DNA of 64,000 nt, from NCBI RefSeq assembly GCF_038446665.1, contig NZ_CP151802.1, forward strand, positions 1,612,001 through 1,676,000, given 5' to 3'. Below, piece after piece: positions 36,996 to 48,461 of the stretch. The translations under genes were made by a program, and so were the position numbers. A model generated the notes under the pieces. The model did no database searches. It was not told where the DNA came from and saw only the letters and a program-made list of their open reading frames with translations. This DNA comes from Lysobacter sp. FW306-1B-D06B (lineage in GTDB: Bacteria; Pseudomonadota; Gammaproteobacteria; Xanthomonadales; Xanthomonadaceae). Numbering within the stretch: position 1 is the first letter of the stretch; the number at the start of each line of letters is the position of its first letter.

Positions 36996-37095
36996 GGCAG
37001 GCCGCTTACGCGGCACTGCCGCGTGGCCTGCCGAACGCCCGGCCATGGATGGCCGGGCCGGGCGATCCGAAGCCCGTTGCGTGACGCCATGGATG
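36989..37095. repeat. Single copy of the 118-bp repeat family
   Basis: Bases 36989-37065 (77 bases) are identical to 12266-12342 after xerD, including the GGGG before the TGA stop and the stop itself. After that the copy diverges. It has the same two hairpins. A perfect 10-bp hairpin without a T-run lies further on, at 37302-37324. The gap to 37371 also holds two REP-like palindromes (listed separately) and no gene. Confidence 0.9.
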
Positions 37096-37148
37096 GCAGC
37101 GATCTCGCTATCGAAATCCGTGACTGTGCGGCACTGCAGAACCCTGCT

Positions 37149-37174
37149 GTCATCCCGGCGAAGGCCGGGATCCA
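37149..37174. repeat. REP-like palindrome
   Basis: TCCCGGC-GAAG-GCCGGGA (37153-37170) with a GTCA prefix and a TCCAG suffix, in the DUF1501-pyrF gap. Confidence 0.78.
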
Positions 37175-37201
37175 GGCCCGCAGCCTCGACGCTGCTTCAC
37201 C

Positions 37202-37227
37202 GTCATTCCAGCGAAAGCTGGAATCCA
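37202..37227. repeat. REP-like palindrome
   Basis: ATTCCAGC-GAAA-GCTGGAAT (37205-37224), same orientation as the preceding copy; stem bases differ from the ATTCCCGC core but pairing is kept. Confidence 0.78.
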
Positions 37228-37371
37228 TTTTGCTTCTTGCGATCGGCTTGATAGCGGCCCCGCGAGCTCCGGCGCTGACACTCCGCCGACCCTCACCCCA
37301 ACCCCTCTCCCGGTGGGAGAGGGGCTCAAGCACCCACGGCGCGCGTGGTTCAGCGAACCGGCGCGTGGATT

Positions 37372-38184
37372 TCAGCGATACCGGTTGATCTGATCGCGCA
37401 ACTCACGCGCCGCATTCGCAGCCGCTTGCGCGTAATCCGCGCCCGACGAGGCATACAGGATCGCGCGCGAGCTGCTCACCATCAGGCCGGTGCCGTCAGC
37501 GGTCTTCGCGTTCGTCACGACCGCTTCCACGTCGCCACCCTGCGCGCCGACGCCAGGCACCAGGAACGGCACCTCGCCGACGATCGCACGCACTTCCTTC
37601 AGCTGCGCCGGCCATGTCGCGCCGACGACCAGCGAGCAGTTGCCGTTGCCGTTCCATTCGCGCGCGATCTTCTCGGCGACGTGCTGGTACAGCGGGCGGC
37701 CGTCGATGACGAGATCCTGGAGATCACCCGCGCCCGGATTCGACGTGCGGCACAGGATCACCACGCCGCGATCGGCGCGATCCAGGAAGGGCTGCACGGA
37801 ATCGCGGCCCAGGTACGGGTTCACCGTCACCGCATCGGCGGCGTAGCGGTCGAAGGCTTCGGACGCGTAATGCTGTGCCGTGCTGCCGATGTCGCCGCGC
37901 TTGCTGTCCAGGATCACCGGCACGCCGGGATGCGTGGCGTGGATGTGCGCGATGAGTCGCTGCAACGCGCCTTCCGCGCCCAGGGCGGCGAAGTGCGCGA
38001 TCTGCGGCTTGAACGCGCAGGCGTATTGCGCGGTGGCGTCGGCGATGTCGCGGCAGAAGGCGAAGACCGCATCGGGATCGTTCGCGAACTTTGCCGGGAA
38101 TTTGGAAGGTTCGGGATCGAGGCCGACGCAGACCAGGGAGTCGGCTTCACTCCAGCGATGTTTCAGGGATGACATGAAGGTCAT
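37372..38184 (-). CDS. pyrF: Orotidine 5'-phosphate decarboxylase
   Basis: PyrF makes UMP from OMP, the last step of de novo pyrimidine synthesis. The 270-residue protein belongs to the larger (type 2) PyrF group. It has DSLVCVGLDPEPSKFP, the catalytic LDSKRGDIGSTAQHYA (Lys and Asp of the active site), VNPYLGRDSVQPFL and VPGVGAQGGDVEAV. The ATG at 38184 is preceded by AAGGA and is preferred over 38175. Neighbours are unrelated (ettA upstream, DUF1501 convergent). Confidence 0.94.
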   Translation of the reverse strand: MTFMSSLKHRWSEADSLVCVGLDPEPSKFPAKFANDPDAVFAFCRDIADATAQYACAFKPQIAHFAALGAEGALQRLIAHIHATHPGVPVILDSKRGDIGSTAQHYASEAFDRYAADAVTVNPYLGRDSVQPFLDRADRGVVILCRTSNPGAGDLQDLVIDGRPLYQHVAEKIAREWNGNGNCSLVVGATWPAQLKEVRAIVGEVPFLVPGVGAQGGDVEAVVTNAKTADGTGLMVSSSRAILYASSGADYAQAAANAARELRDQINRYR

Positions 38185-38213
38185 GCTGGGTCCTTGTCTT
38201 TCTTGTTCTTTGT

Positions 38214-38242
38214 TGTCATTCCCGCGAAGGCGGGGTCTTCTG
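38214..38242. repeat. REP palindrome, left of inverted pair
   Basis: CCCGC-GAAG-GCGGG (38221-38234) with a GTCATT prefix and a TTCTGG end. It pairs in inverted orientation with 38314-38340. Confidence 0.78.
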
Positions 38243-38313
38243 GGCCGCCGAATGGCGGCACCATCCAACTCGCAAACGCGTCACCCTTCGTCAGGCGTGA
38301 TACGGCGGAGGTA

Positions 38314-38340
38314 TGGATCCCCGCCTTCGCGGGGATGACA
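38314..38340. repeat. REP palindrome, right of inverted pair
   Basis: ATCCCCGC-CTTC-GCGGGGAT (38317-38336) followed by GAC. The pair lies about 75 bp apart with no gene between; this is the arrangement called a REPIN. Confidence 0.8.
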
Positions 38341-38384
38341 GCTCCAGATCTGTAACGAACTCACTTGCGTCGGACAGCTGCGGG

Positions 38385-38411
38385 CCTGGCTCCCGGCCTC
38401 GCCGGGATGAC
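38385..38411. repeat. REP-like palindrome
   Basis: TCCCGGC-CTC-GCCGGGA (38391-38407) followed by TGAC, in the same orientation as the copy at 38314. Confidence 0.72.
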
Positions 38412-38456
38412 GATCTGACAAAGCCGCGCCCGCAGATGCGGGCGCGGGTCAGATCG
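38411..38456 (-). terminator. Terminator after ettA
   Basis: CCGCGCCCGC (38424-38433), loop AGAT, GCGGGCGCGG (38438-38447), with an outer pair GATCTGAC/GTCAGATC. On the minus strand the inner stem is followed by CTTTGT. It begins directly at the ettA stop. Confidence 0.75.
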
Positions 38457-40118
<1,662 letters not shown>

Positions 40119-40308
40119 GCGCTCTCCGGAACCGGGACGCGCCCGTGCCGGCCGGGAATGGCCTGCGTCGGGCGGTTGGAAGCGGCGATTATCCCGCAGG
40201 CGGGTGCGGTTTCCCAGCCTGACGGCTGCGGGCTTCAGGTTGGGCGCTCCCTCAATCGCCCCCTCCCCCTGCGAGGCAGGGGGAGGGGCATGAGAGCGCC
40301 CGGCGGCG

Positions 40309-41214
40309 TCAAATCCAGACGATGAACGCCACCACCAGCGCCACGGCCGCGTACTTCAGGCCGTAATACAGCGTCTTGTTGCGTTCGCGCAGGGCCTTGG
40401 CCTTCAGGCGCTGGGCGTAGAAGTACTTGAACAGGCGGTTGATCCGGCCGGTCTTGTCGCCTTCCATGTTCGGCGAGGCGCCGGCGGCGATCAGGTTGCG
40501 GGCGACGAAGCGGTTGAAGGCGCGGGCCCAGCCGAAGCGCAGCGGCCGCTCCACGTCGCAGAACAGGATGATGCGGTTGGCCTGGGTGTCGTTGCGGGCG
40601 CTGTGGATGTAGGTCTCGTCGAACATCGTCCACTGGCCGTCGCGCCAGCTGTAGCGCTGGCCGTCCACGTCGATGAAGCAGCCGTCGTCGTTGGGCGTTT
40701 CCAGGCCCAGGTGCAGGCGCAGCGAGCCGGCGTAGGGGTCGCGGTGGGGACGCAGCTCGCTGCCCGGCGGCAGCTCGGTGAACATCGCCGCCTTCACGCT
40801 CGGGATCTGGCGGAGCAGGGCGGTGGTGGTCGGGCACAGCTCGGCCGCCGAGGGGTGGGCCTCGTCGTACCACTTCAGGTAGAAGCGCTTCCAGCCGCGG
40901 CGGAAGAACGAGTTGAAGCCCACGTCCGTGTAGCCGTCGGCGGCCTTGATGTGCTGCAGCTCGCGCAGGCGGCGGGCCTCCTCGCGGATGGCCTGCCAGT
41001 TCTGGCGCAGCGGTTCCAGCTCGGGGAAGTGCTGGCCGGGCTCCTGGATGAACGGCGTCGTCGGCACGCGCGAGAAGGCGTACATCAGTACGTTGATCGG
41101 CGCCATGAAGGTGGAGTGGTCCAGCAATTGCCGGCCCAGGCGGTGCCGGACCCGGCCGCGCAGGTGCACGTACACCGCGCTGGCGAGGAACAGCAGGACA
41201 AAGACCCATTTCAC
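40309..41214 (-). CDS. lpxO: LpxO-like lipid A/Asp-Asn beta-hydroxylase
   Basis: LpxO is an Fe(II)/2-oxoglutarate dioxygenase that 2-hydroxylates a lipid A acyl chain. The 301-residue protein matches the LpxO plan: an N-terminal membrane helix ([18 protein letters not shown]), [27 protein letters not shown], a catalytic domain with [15 protein letters not shown] (metal-binding His-x-Asp), [15 protein letters not shown] and R-rich 2-oxoglutarate contacts, and a C-terminal helix. The start is taken as the GTG at 41214, at VKWVFVLL. The distal metal His is probably the one in YIHSARN. Substrate in this organism is inferred from family. Confidence 0.85.
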   Translation of the reverse strand: MKWVFVLLFLASAVYVHLRGRVRHRLGRQLLDHSTFMAPINVLMYAFSRVPTTPFIQEPGQHFPELEPLRQNWQAIREEARRLRELQHIKAADGYTDVGFNSFFRRGWKRFYLKWYDEAHPSAAELCPTTTALLRQIPSVKAAMFTELPPGSELRPHRDPYAGSLRLHLGLETPNDDGCFIDVDGQRYSWRDGQWTMFDETYIHSARNDTQANRIILFCDVERPLRFGWARAFNRFVARNLIAAGASPNMEGDKTGRINRLFKYFYAQRLKAKALRERNKTLYYGLKYAAVALVVAFIVWI

Positions 41215-41384
41215 GGTCGGAGGATTCCCTGTGGGGTTTGGGGCGGGATGTTCGCGTTGACGGCCTTCCGGCCGGCGTGCTCGCTGGCTGCATTTTAAGG
41301 CCTGGGCTACCATCTTCGCCCCGGCCGCGCCAGCTTTTCGGGCCCCCGCCGGCCCCCCGTTCACCCCACGCCCGAGGTTCGCGA

Positions 41385-42638
<1,254 letters not shown>

Positions 42639-42642
42639 GTAG

Positions 42643-42730
42643 CGGGATTCGGGATGACGGGATTCGGGATTCGTAATCGACGCCACCGGCTTTCGCCCTT
42701 CCGAATCACGAATCCCTAATCACGAATCCC
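42643..42730. repeat. Inverted GGGATTC heptamer repeats
   Basis: GGGATTC-type heptamers (about 42643-42677) face inverted copies (about 42703-42730) across a GC-rich loop, between glyA and nrdR. Confidence 0.75.
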
Positions 42731-42737
42731 GGTCCTC

Positions 42738-43259
42738 ATGCACTGTCCCTTCTGCCAGCACAACGACACCCGCGTGATCGATTCGCGTGTGTCCGACGAC
42801 GGCGCGACGATCCGCCGCCGTCGCGTGTGCGAAGCCTGCGGCGAGCGGTTTTCCACGCTGGAAACCATCGAGCTCAAGCTGCCGCTGATCATCAAGAGCG
42901 ACGGTCGCCGCGAGGCGTTCGAAACGCGCAAGCTGCGCGCCAGCTTCGACCGCGCGCTGCAGAAGCGGCCCGTGTCGGAGGAGCAGATCGAAGCCTCCGT
43001 GCGCGCCGTCGTGCATCACCTGCGCATGACGGCCGAACGCGAACTGCCTTCGCGCCGCGTCGGCGATTTCGTCATGACCGAGCTGCGCAAGCTCGACCAC
43101 GTCGCCTATGTGCGCTTCGCTTCCGTCTACCGAGCGTTCCAGGACGTGGCCGATTTCCGCGAGGAACTGGACCGGCTGGAAAGCGACAACGCCGGCGAAG
43201 GGCAGCTGCCGCTGCTCGACGAAGACGCCGAGCCGTCCCCACGCAAGGGCAAACGCTGA
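42738..43259 (+). CDS. nrdR: Transcriptional repressor NrdR
   Basis: NrdR represses ribonucleotide reductase genes in response to nucleotides. The 173-residue protein has a zinc finger with C3, C6, C31 and C34 (MHCPFC and CEAC) and an ATP-cone domain ([17 protein letters not shown] with [11 protein letters not shown]). The C-terminus is acidic with a basic tail. It overlaps ribD by 1 base (TGATG), so nrdR and ribD are probably co-translated. Confidence 0.96.
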   Translation: MHCPFCQHNDTRVIDSRVSDDGATIRRRRVCEACGERFSTLETIELKLPLIIKSDGRREAFETRKLRASFDRALQKRPVSEEQIEASVRAVVHHLRMTAERELPSRRVGDFVMTELRKLDHVAYVRFASVYRAFQDVADFREELDRLESDNAGEGQLPLLDEDAEPSPRKGKR

Positions 43260-44353
43260 TGGCCTTCACCGCAATCGATCACGCGATGATGGCCCGCGCG
43301 CTGCGCCTGGCCGAGCGCGGCGCGTACACGACCAAGCCCAACCCGATGGTCGGCTGCGTGATCGCGCACGGTGAGGAGGTCGTCGGCGAAGGCTGGCACC
43401 AGCGCGCCGGCGAGCCCCACGCGGAGGTGTTCGCGCTGCGCGAGGCGGGCGAACGCGCGAAGGGTGCCACGGCTTACGTCACGCTCGAACCCTGCGCGCA
43501 CACCGGCCGCACCGGCCCGTGTGCCGATGCGCTCATCGCCGCCGGCGTTTCGCACGTGATCGCGGCGATGCGCGACCCGTTCCCGCAGGTCGACGGTGCC
43601 GGCTTCGAGAAGCTGCGCGCGGCCGGCATCGCGGTGGAATCGGGTCTGATGGAAACGCAGGCGCGCGCGATCAACCGCGGCTTCCTCTCGCGCATGCAGC
43701 GCGGTCGGCCGTGGCTGCGCGTGAAGCTGGCGACCAGCCTGGACGGACGCAGCGCGCTCGCCAGCGGCGAATCGAAGTGGATCAGCGGCGAAGCCTCGCG
43801 CCTGGACGTGCAGCACTGGCGCGCGCGCAGCGGCGCGATCGTCACCGGCGCCGGCACCGTGCTCGCCGACGATCCCGCGCTCACCGTGCGCTTCCCCGAC
43901 GACACGCCCTTCGTGCCGCCGCTGCGCGTGGTGCTTGATCCGGGCTTGGCCACCGTCGCACGCGGTCGCGTACGCGAGGGCGATGCGCCCACGCTTTATC
44001 TGCATGCGCCCGATGCGAAGGCGCCGCGCGGTTTCCAGGCCGATCATGCGGCCGTGCCGGTGCACGAAGGCCGGTTCGACCTCGACGCCGTGCTGCGACT
44101 GCTGGCCGAACGCGGTGTCAACGAAATCCAGCTCGAAGCCGGCGCGACGCTGGCGGGCGCGTTCCTGGGCGCCGGCCTCGTCGACGAAGTCCTGCTGTAC
44201 GTCGCGCCGGTGTTGCTGGGCGAGCGCGCGCGGCCGATGTTCGACGGCCTGGCGATCGACACGATGGCGCAGAAGGTGAAGATGTCGATCGTCGAATCGC
44301 GCTACCTCGGACAGGACATCCGCCTGCTGATGAGGCCCGATCCGCAAACCTGA
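43259..44353 (+). CDS. ribD: Riboflavin bifunctional deaminase/reductase RibD
   Basis: RibD deaminates and then reduces the pyrimidine intermediate in riboflavin synthesis. The 364-residue protein has the deaminase zinc site H54-A-E56 (EPHAEVF) and C79 and C88 (EPCAHTGRTGPC), followed by the reductase domain (LRVKLATSLDGRSALASGESKWISGEAS, TGAGTVLADDPALTVR, EAGATLAGAFL). It overlaps nrdR, and a methyltransferase gene separates it from the FMN-controlled rib genes downstream, so it is outside the riboswitch. Confidence 0.95.
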   Translation: MAFTAIDHAMMARALRLAERGAYTTKPNPMVGCVIAHGEEVVGEGWHQRAGEPHAEVFALREAGERAKGATAYVTLEPCAHTGRTGPCADALIAAGVSHVIAAMRDPFPQVDGAGFEKLRAAGIAVESGLMETQARAINRGFLSRMQRGRPWLRVKLATSLDGRSALASGESKWISGEASRLDVQHWRARSGAIVTGAGTVLADDPALTVRFPDDTPFVPPLRVVLDPGLATVARGRVREGDAPTLYLHAPDAKAPRGFQADHAAVPVHEGRFDLDAVLRLLAERGVNEIQLEAGATLAGAFLGAGLVDEVLLYVAPVLLGERARPMFDGLAIDTMAQKVKMSIVESRYLGQDIRLLMRPDPQT

Positions 44354-44376
44354 GTCCATGCACTCGAGGAGCCGCC

Positions 44377-45138
44377 ATGACCGGCGCGGATTTCAAAGAC
44401 CACTTCTCCGGCATCGCCGATGCGTATGCGCAGGCGCGACCGGAATACCCCGACGCGCTGTTCGATGCGATCGCCGACGTCGTGCCGCGCTCGGCGCACG
44501 TGTGGGAGCCCGGTTGCGGCAGCGGCCAGGCCACGCGCGGGCTCGCGGCGCGCTTCGCCCACGTGCATGCGACCGAGCCGAGTGCGAAGCAGCTCGCGCA
44601 GCATTGGGCGCAGCCGGGCACGGACAAGGTGAGCCTCGCGGTCGAGCCCGGCGAGCGCACGACACTGCCCGACGCGAGCGTGCAATTGGTGGCGGTCGCA
44701 CAGGCGCTGCACTGGTTCGACCGGCCGACGTTCTTCGCGCAGTGCGAACGCGTGCTCTCGCCCGGTGGCGTGTTGGCGGCATGGGGCTATGGCGATTTCA
44801 TCGCGCCCGAGGGCATGGTCGAGGCCGTGGCGGCGTTCCGCTCCCGCATCGAACCGTACTGGCCGCCGGAGCGGGCGCAGGTGGATGCGCATTACGCCGG
44901 CTACGAGTGGCCGTTCCCGGCACTGCCGGCGCCTTCGCTCTGGCTGGAGATGGAATGGCGGCTGCCGCAGTTCCTGCGTTACCTGTCGAGCATGTCCGCC
45001 GTGGCCCGCTGCGCGGCTGACACCGGCGAAGACCCCGTCGCGCGGCACGCGCCCGCACTGGCGGCAGCCTGGGGGGATGCGGACGAGGCGCGGACGATCC
45101 AGTGGCCGCTGTTCCTGCATTTGCGGCGGAAGGCCTAG
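44377..45138 (+). CDS. Class I SAM-dependent methyltransferase
   Basis: A 253-residue protein with a Rossmann methyltransferase fold. It has DHFSGIADAYAQARPEYP, motif I VWEPGCGSGQATRGLA, the acidic loop ATEPSAKQL, PDASVQLVAVAQALHWFD (motif III region) and RVLSPGGVLAAWGY. This pattern is shared by small-molecule methyltransferases; substrate unknown. A GAGGAG ribosome site precedes the ATG. It lies between ribD and the FMN riboswitch, but nothing shows a flavin role. Confidence 0.85.
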   Translation: MTGADFKDHFSGIADAYAQARPEYPDALFDAIADVVPRSAHVWEPGCGSGQATRGLAARFAHVHATEPSAKQLAQHWAQPGTDKVSLAVEPGERTTLPDASVQLVAVAQALHWFDRPTFFAQCERVLSPGGVLAAWGYGDFIAPEGMVEAVAAFRSRIEPYWPPERAQVDAHYAGYEWPFPALPAPSLWLEMEWRLPQFLRYLSSMSAVARCAADTGEDPVARHAPALAAAWGDADEARTIQWPLFLHLRRKA

Positions 45139-45242
45139 GGCGGACCGCTTCGCCCAGTCCGCATGAACGGGCAGGGCTTCGGCGGCCTTTCCGCACCATC
45201 GCCGGAACACACCATCCGCCGGGCCCGCGCTGGACCGGGTGC

Positions 45243-45248
45243 TAGAAT
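45243..45248 (+). promoter_or_regulatory. Candidate -10 box of the riboflavin operon
   Basis: TAGAAT about 40 bases before the conserved start of the FMN riboswitch, within TAGAATTCGC, the same string as before rnpB. No convincing -35 box is visible at 16-18 bases upstream. Confidence 0.4.
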
Positions 45249-45284
45249 TCGCGGGCCGGTTCGCCGGCAAAAACAACTCGTAAC

Positions 45285-45469
45285 GTCTTCAGGGCGGGGT
45301 GGAACTCCCCACCGGCGGTAGGCACGGTTCGTCCGTGCGAGCCCGCGAGCGCTTCGACATTGATGCAAGACTCAATGCGCGAAGGTCAGCAGATCCGGTC
45401 CAATGCCGGAGCCGACGGTCGGAAATCGCGGGCGACCGTGGGCTCCGGAAAGTCCGGATGAAAGAAGAC
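45285..45469 (+). ncRNA. FMN riboswitch (RFN element)
   Basis: The conserved core runs from GTCTTCAGGGCGGGGTG through CCCCACCGGCGGTA, AGCCCGCGAGCG, GTCAGCAGATC and GAGCCGACGG to AAAGTCCGGATGAAAGAAGAC. The closing P1 stem pairs GTCTTC (45285-45290) with GAAGAC (45464-45469). It senses FMN. A terminator-like hairpin follows at 45499-45521, so FMN binding probably ends transcription before ribE and the genes behind it. Confidence 0.96.
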
Positions 45470-45498
45470 AGCCGCACACGGCCCCGTGCCGTGCGCCT

Positions 45499-45521
45499 GC
45501 CTCATGCCTTGAGGCGTTTTT
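45499..45521 (+). terminator. Riboswitch-controlled terminator
   Basis: GCCTCA (45499-45504), loop, TGAGGC (45510-45515), then G and five T. It lies 30 bases after the FMN aptamer, where the expression platform is expected. Confidence 0.75.
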
Positions 45522-45551
45522 CGCTCATTTCTTGATCGGGAAACGTTTCAT

Positions 45552-45647
45552 ATGCAGCTCCGACCGCAATCGCCGGCGCATCCGCGTGCCGGAACCTCGC
45601 CAGTAGCCTTCGTCTCCCTCTCGCGCCTGAAGCGGGGAGGGCGCTGA
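45552..45647 (+). CDS. Possible 31-codon leader peptide before ribE
   Basis: A 31-codon frame starts at ATG 45552 with GGGAA upstream and stops at TGA 45645-45647, overlapping the ribE ATG (TGATG). The product is Arg/Pro-rich and has no recognisable domain. The layout would suit translational coupling to ribE after the riboswitch allows read-through. It could equally be chance. Confidence 0.3.
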   Translation: MQLRPQSPAHPRAGTSPVAFVSLSRLKRGGR

Positions 45648-46252
45648 TGTTCACCGGCATCATCGAAGGCGTCGGCCGGCTGGCCGCCACCGAGCATCGC
45701 GGCGGCGATGTCCGCCTGAGCGTCGAAGTCGGCACGCTCCCATTCGACGCCGTGCAACTGGGCGAGAGCATCGCCGTCAACGGCGTATGCCTGACCGTCA
45801 TCGAATTCGACGCGCGCGGCTTCGCCGCCGATGCATCGAATGAAACGCTGGCGCTCACCACGCTGGGCGCGCTCGCGGTCGGCGACGCGGTGAACCTGGA
45901 GCGCGCGATGCGTCCGACCGATCGCCTCGGCGGTCACCTGGTCAGCGGGCACGTCGATGGCGTGGGCCGCGTGGAGCGCATCGAACCCGACGCGCGCGCG
46001 CAGCGCTGGCGCTTCACCGCGCCGGCGCCGCTGCTGCGCTATATCGCCAAGAAGGGCTCGATCTGCGTCGACGGCGTCAGCCTCACCGTGAACGAAGCGG
46101 ACGACACCGGCTTCGAAGTCGCGCTGATCCCGCACACCGTCGCGCACACGCGCTTCGCGCACACGAACGTGGGCGATGCGGTGAACCTGGAGATCGACCT
46201 CGTCGCGCGCTATGTCGAACGGCTGCTGGCCGATCGCGCCGTCAACGCATAA
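45647..46252 (+). CDS. ribE: Riboflavin synthase, alpha chain
   Basis: RibE joins two lumazines to make riboflavin. The 201-residue protein has two lumazine-binding repeats, starting [12 protein letters not shown] and [11 protein letters not shown], each with an [11 protein letters not shown] or [14 protein letters not shown] motif. AIL-type [11 protein letters not shown] closes the second. A GGGAGG sequence lies just upstream. It is the first full gene after the FMN riboswitch. Confidence 0.96.
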   Translation: MFTGIIEGVGRLAATEHRGGDVRLSVEVGTLPFDAVQLGESIAVNGVCLTVIEFDARGFAADASNETLALTTLGALAVGDAVNLERAMRPTDRLGGHLVSGHVDGVGRVERIEPDARAQRWRFTAPAPLLRYIAKKGSICVDGVSLTVNEADDTGFEVALIPHTVAHTRFAHTNVGDAVNLEIDLVARYVERLLADRAVNA

Positions 46253-46264
46253 GGGAACGCACGC

Positions 46265-47377
46265 ATGCCTTTCAGCCCGATTCCCGAATTGCTCGAAGAG
46301 ATCCGCAACGGTCGCATGGTCGTCATCGTCGACGACGAGGACCGCGAGAACGAAGGCGACCTGATCATGGCCGCCGAACTCGTGCGCCCGCAGGACATCA
46401 ACTTCATGGTCACGCACGCGCGCGGCCTGGTGTGCCTGTCGCTCACGCGCGAACGTTGCCGTCAGCTCGGCCTGCCGCCGATGGTGCGCGACAACACTTC
46501 GCCGCACCACACCAACTTCACCGTCAGCATCGAGGCGGCCGAAGGCGTGACCACCGGCATCAGCGCCTACGATCGTGCGCACACCGTGCGCACGGCCGTG
46601 CGGCCCGACGCGGCGGCGAGCGACCTGTCGCAGCCCGGCCACATCTTCCCGCTGCAGGCGCAGCCGGGCGGGGTGCTCAACCGCGCCGGCCATACCGAGG
46701 CGGCGAGCGATCTGGCGCTGCTTGCCGGCCTGGAGCCGGCCGGCGTGCTGGTGGAGATCCTCAACCCCGACGGCAGCATGGCGCGCCGGCCGGAGCTGGA
46801 GGCCTTCGCCGCCGAGCACGGATTGAAGATCGGTTCGATCGAAGAGCTCATCCGCTACCGACTGAACACCGAGCACACGGTCGAGCGCGTCGACGCGCGC
46901 CCGATCGAGACCGAGCACGGCCCGTTCGAACTGGTCACCTACCGCGATCGCCTGAGCCACGCGCTGCACTTCGCCCTGCGCCGCGGCGAGCCCGACCCCG
47001 CGACGCCGACGCTGGTGCGCGTGCATGTGCAGAACCCGCTGGCGGACGCGCTGCATTGGCGCCGGCCGGACTTCGGCCCCGCCGTGGGCGACGTGCTGCG
47101 GACCATCGCCGCCGAAGGCCGTGGCGCGCTGGTGCTGCTGGCCGACCATGCCGACGCCGACAGCCTGCTGGCCCGCATCCGCGCGCCCCAGCACGCCGAC
47201 GAGGCCCCGTCCGCCCGTGCCCACGCACTGGCCGAATGGCGGCGCAACGGCGCCGGCGGCCAGATCCTGGCCGACCTGGGCCTGGGCCGGCTGCGCGTGC
47301 TGGGCACGCCGCGCAAGCAGATTGGCCTGGCCGGCTTCGGGCTGGAAGTGGTCGAGTACGTCGAATTGCCGCACTGA
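46265..47377 (+). CDS. ribB: DHBP synthase RibB with degenerate GTP-cyclohydrolase II-like domain
   Basis: The N-terminal half makes 3,4-dihydroxy-2-butanone 4-phosphate from ribulose 5-phosphate. The acidic site [11 protein letters not shown] (about 23-33), and the [13 protein letters not shown] and [11 protein letters not shown] motifs are complete. The C-terminal half is GTP-cyclohydrolase II-like, but where the three zinc-binding Cys should be it reads [21 protein letters not shown], with no Cys, so that activity is probably lost. The 370-residue protein looks like the RibBX class described in some Proteobacteria. A true RibA would have to be encoded elsewhere. Confidence 0.92.
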   Translation: MPFSPIPELLEEIRNGRMVVIVDDEDRENEGDLIMAAELVRPQDINFMVTHARGLVCLSLTRERCRQLGLPPMVRDNTSPHHTNFTVSIEAAEGVTTGISAYDRAHTVRTAVRPDAAASDLSQPGHIFPLQAQPGGVLNRAGHTEAASDLALLAGLEPAGVLVEILNPDGSMARRPELEAFAAEHGLKIGSIEELIRYRLNTEHTVERVDARPIETEHGPFELVTYRDRLSHALHFALRRGEPDPATPTLVRVHVQNPLADALHWRRPDFGPAVGDVLRTIAAEGRGALVLLADHADADSLLARIRAPQHADEAPSARAHALAEWRRNGAGGQILADLGLGRLRVLGTPRKQIGLAGFGLEVVEYVELPH

Positions 47378-47393
47378 ACCCCGGCGTCCCCGA

Positions 47394-47414
47394 CCCTCCC
47401 TAAACAGGGGAGGG
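47394..47414. other. Intergenic hairpin between ribB and ribH
   Basis: CCCTCCC, loop TAAACAG, GGGAGGG. No T-run follows, so it is unlikely to be a full terminator. It may limit read-through or mark the 5' end region of ribH. Confidence 0.4.
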
Positions 47415-47427
47415 AGCCGCGACGGGT

Positions 47428-47433
47428 TAGAAT
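47428..47433 (+). promoter_or_regulatory. Candidate -10 box upstream of ribH
   Basis: TAGAAT in the string TTAGAATTCCC, 25 bases before the ribH ATG. It could give ribH, nusB and thiL a second promoter independent of FMN. No good -35 is visible. Confidence 0.35.
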
Positions 47434-47458
47434 TCCCGCCCTTCACGAAGAACACCCC

Positions 47459-47926
47459 ATGACCCACTACGAAGGCGACCTGCGCAGCCCCGAAGGCGCG
47501 CGTTTCGCGATCATCGCCAGCCGCTGGAACCCGCGCATCACCGATACGCTGGTCGCGGGCGCGCGCAAGACCTTTGCCGACAACGGCGTGGCCGAAAGCG
47601 CGGTCGACGTGATCCGCGTGCCCGGCGCCTGGGAAATCCCGGTGGTCGCCACGCGCCTGGCCAAGGCCGGCAAGCACGCCGCCGTGGTCGCGCTGGGTTG
47701 CGTCGTGCGCGGCGACACGCGCCATTACGAACAGGTGGCCGACGGTTGTTCGGACGGCCTGATGCGTGTGCAACTGGATTACGGGCTGCCCGTCGCCAAC
47801 GGCGTGCTCGCCGTGGAGCGTCACGAGGACGCCGAGGCCCGCGCCGGCGGCACGCACGGCAACAAGGGCGAAGAGGCGGCGCTGGCCGCATTGGAAATGA
47901 GTCACCTGCTGGGGCAACTGCCATGA
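47459..47926 (+). CDS. ribH: 6,7-dimethyl-8-ribityllumazine synthase
   Basis: RibH condenses the RibD product with the RibB product to form lumazine. The 155-residue protein has [20 protein letters not shown], the [15 protein letters not shown] motif, [14 protein letters not shown] and [16 protein letters not shown]. The usual catalytic His is in the RGDTRHYE segment. It overlaps nusB by 4 bases. Confidence 0.96.
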   Translation: MTHYEGDLRSPEGARFAIIASRWNPRITDTLVAGARKTFADNGVAESAVDVIRVPGAWEIPVVATRLAKAGKHAAVVALGCVVRGDTRHYEQVADGCSDGLMRVQLDYGLPVANGVLAVERHEDAEARAGGTHGNKGEEAALAALEMSHLLGQLP

Positions 47927-48384
47927 ACCGTCGTCGTCCGGATGGAATCGATCCCGTTGCCCGTTCGCGAGCGCGTCGCCGCGCGCTCCAGGCCGTCTAC
48001 GCGTGGCAGATGTCGGGCGCCACCGCGCGCGACGTGATTGCGCAGTTCGCACACGAACAGGCCAAGGAGCCTGCGGACCTGGAATACTTCGAGGACCTCG
48101 TGCGCGGCGTCGACCAGCATGTCTCCGAGCTGGACGAGGCGCTCAAGCCCTTCCTCGACCGCGATATCGACCAGGTCGACGCGATCGAGCGCGCGGTGTT
48201 GCGCATCGCCGCCTACGAGCTGCGCCTGCGTCCGGACGTGCCGTACCGCGTGGTGATCAACGAGGCCATCGAAACGGCCAAGCGCTTCGGCGCCGAGCAC
48301 GGTCACACCTACGTCAACGGCGTACTCGACCATGCCGCCGCCGAGTGGCGCGCAACGGAAGTGAAGGCGCCCAAGGCGCGCTGA
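47923..48384 (+). CDS. nusB: Transcription antitermination factor NusB
   Basis: NusB, with NusE, binds boxA of rRNA transcripts. The 153-residue helical protein has [18 protein letters not shown], the acidic [10 protein letters not shown] and [31 protein letters not shown], and [10 protein letters not shown]. The longer frame back to 47698 lies inside ribH and is rejected. The ribH-nusB neighbour pair is conserved in Proteobacteria. Confidence 0.95.
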   Translation: MNRRRPDGIDPVARSRARRRALQAVYAWQMSGATARDVIAQFAHEQAKEPADLEYFEDLVRGVDQHVSELDEALKPFLDRDIDQVDAIERAVLRIAAYELRLRPDVPYRVVINEAIETAKRFGAEHGHTYVNGVLDHAAAEWRATEVKAPKAR

Positions 48385-48461
48385 GAACATCGCGGCGCAC
48401 GGACGATTCCTCGCGCCGCGACTGTGCCGCTGTCACGCGCCGCGGCGCGATGGAGACGATC

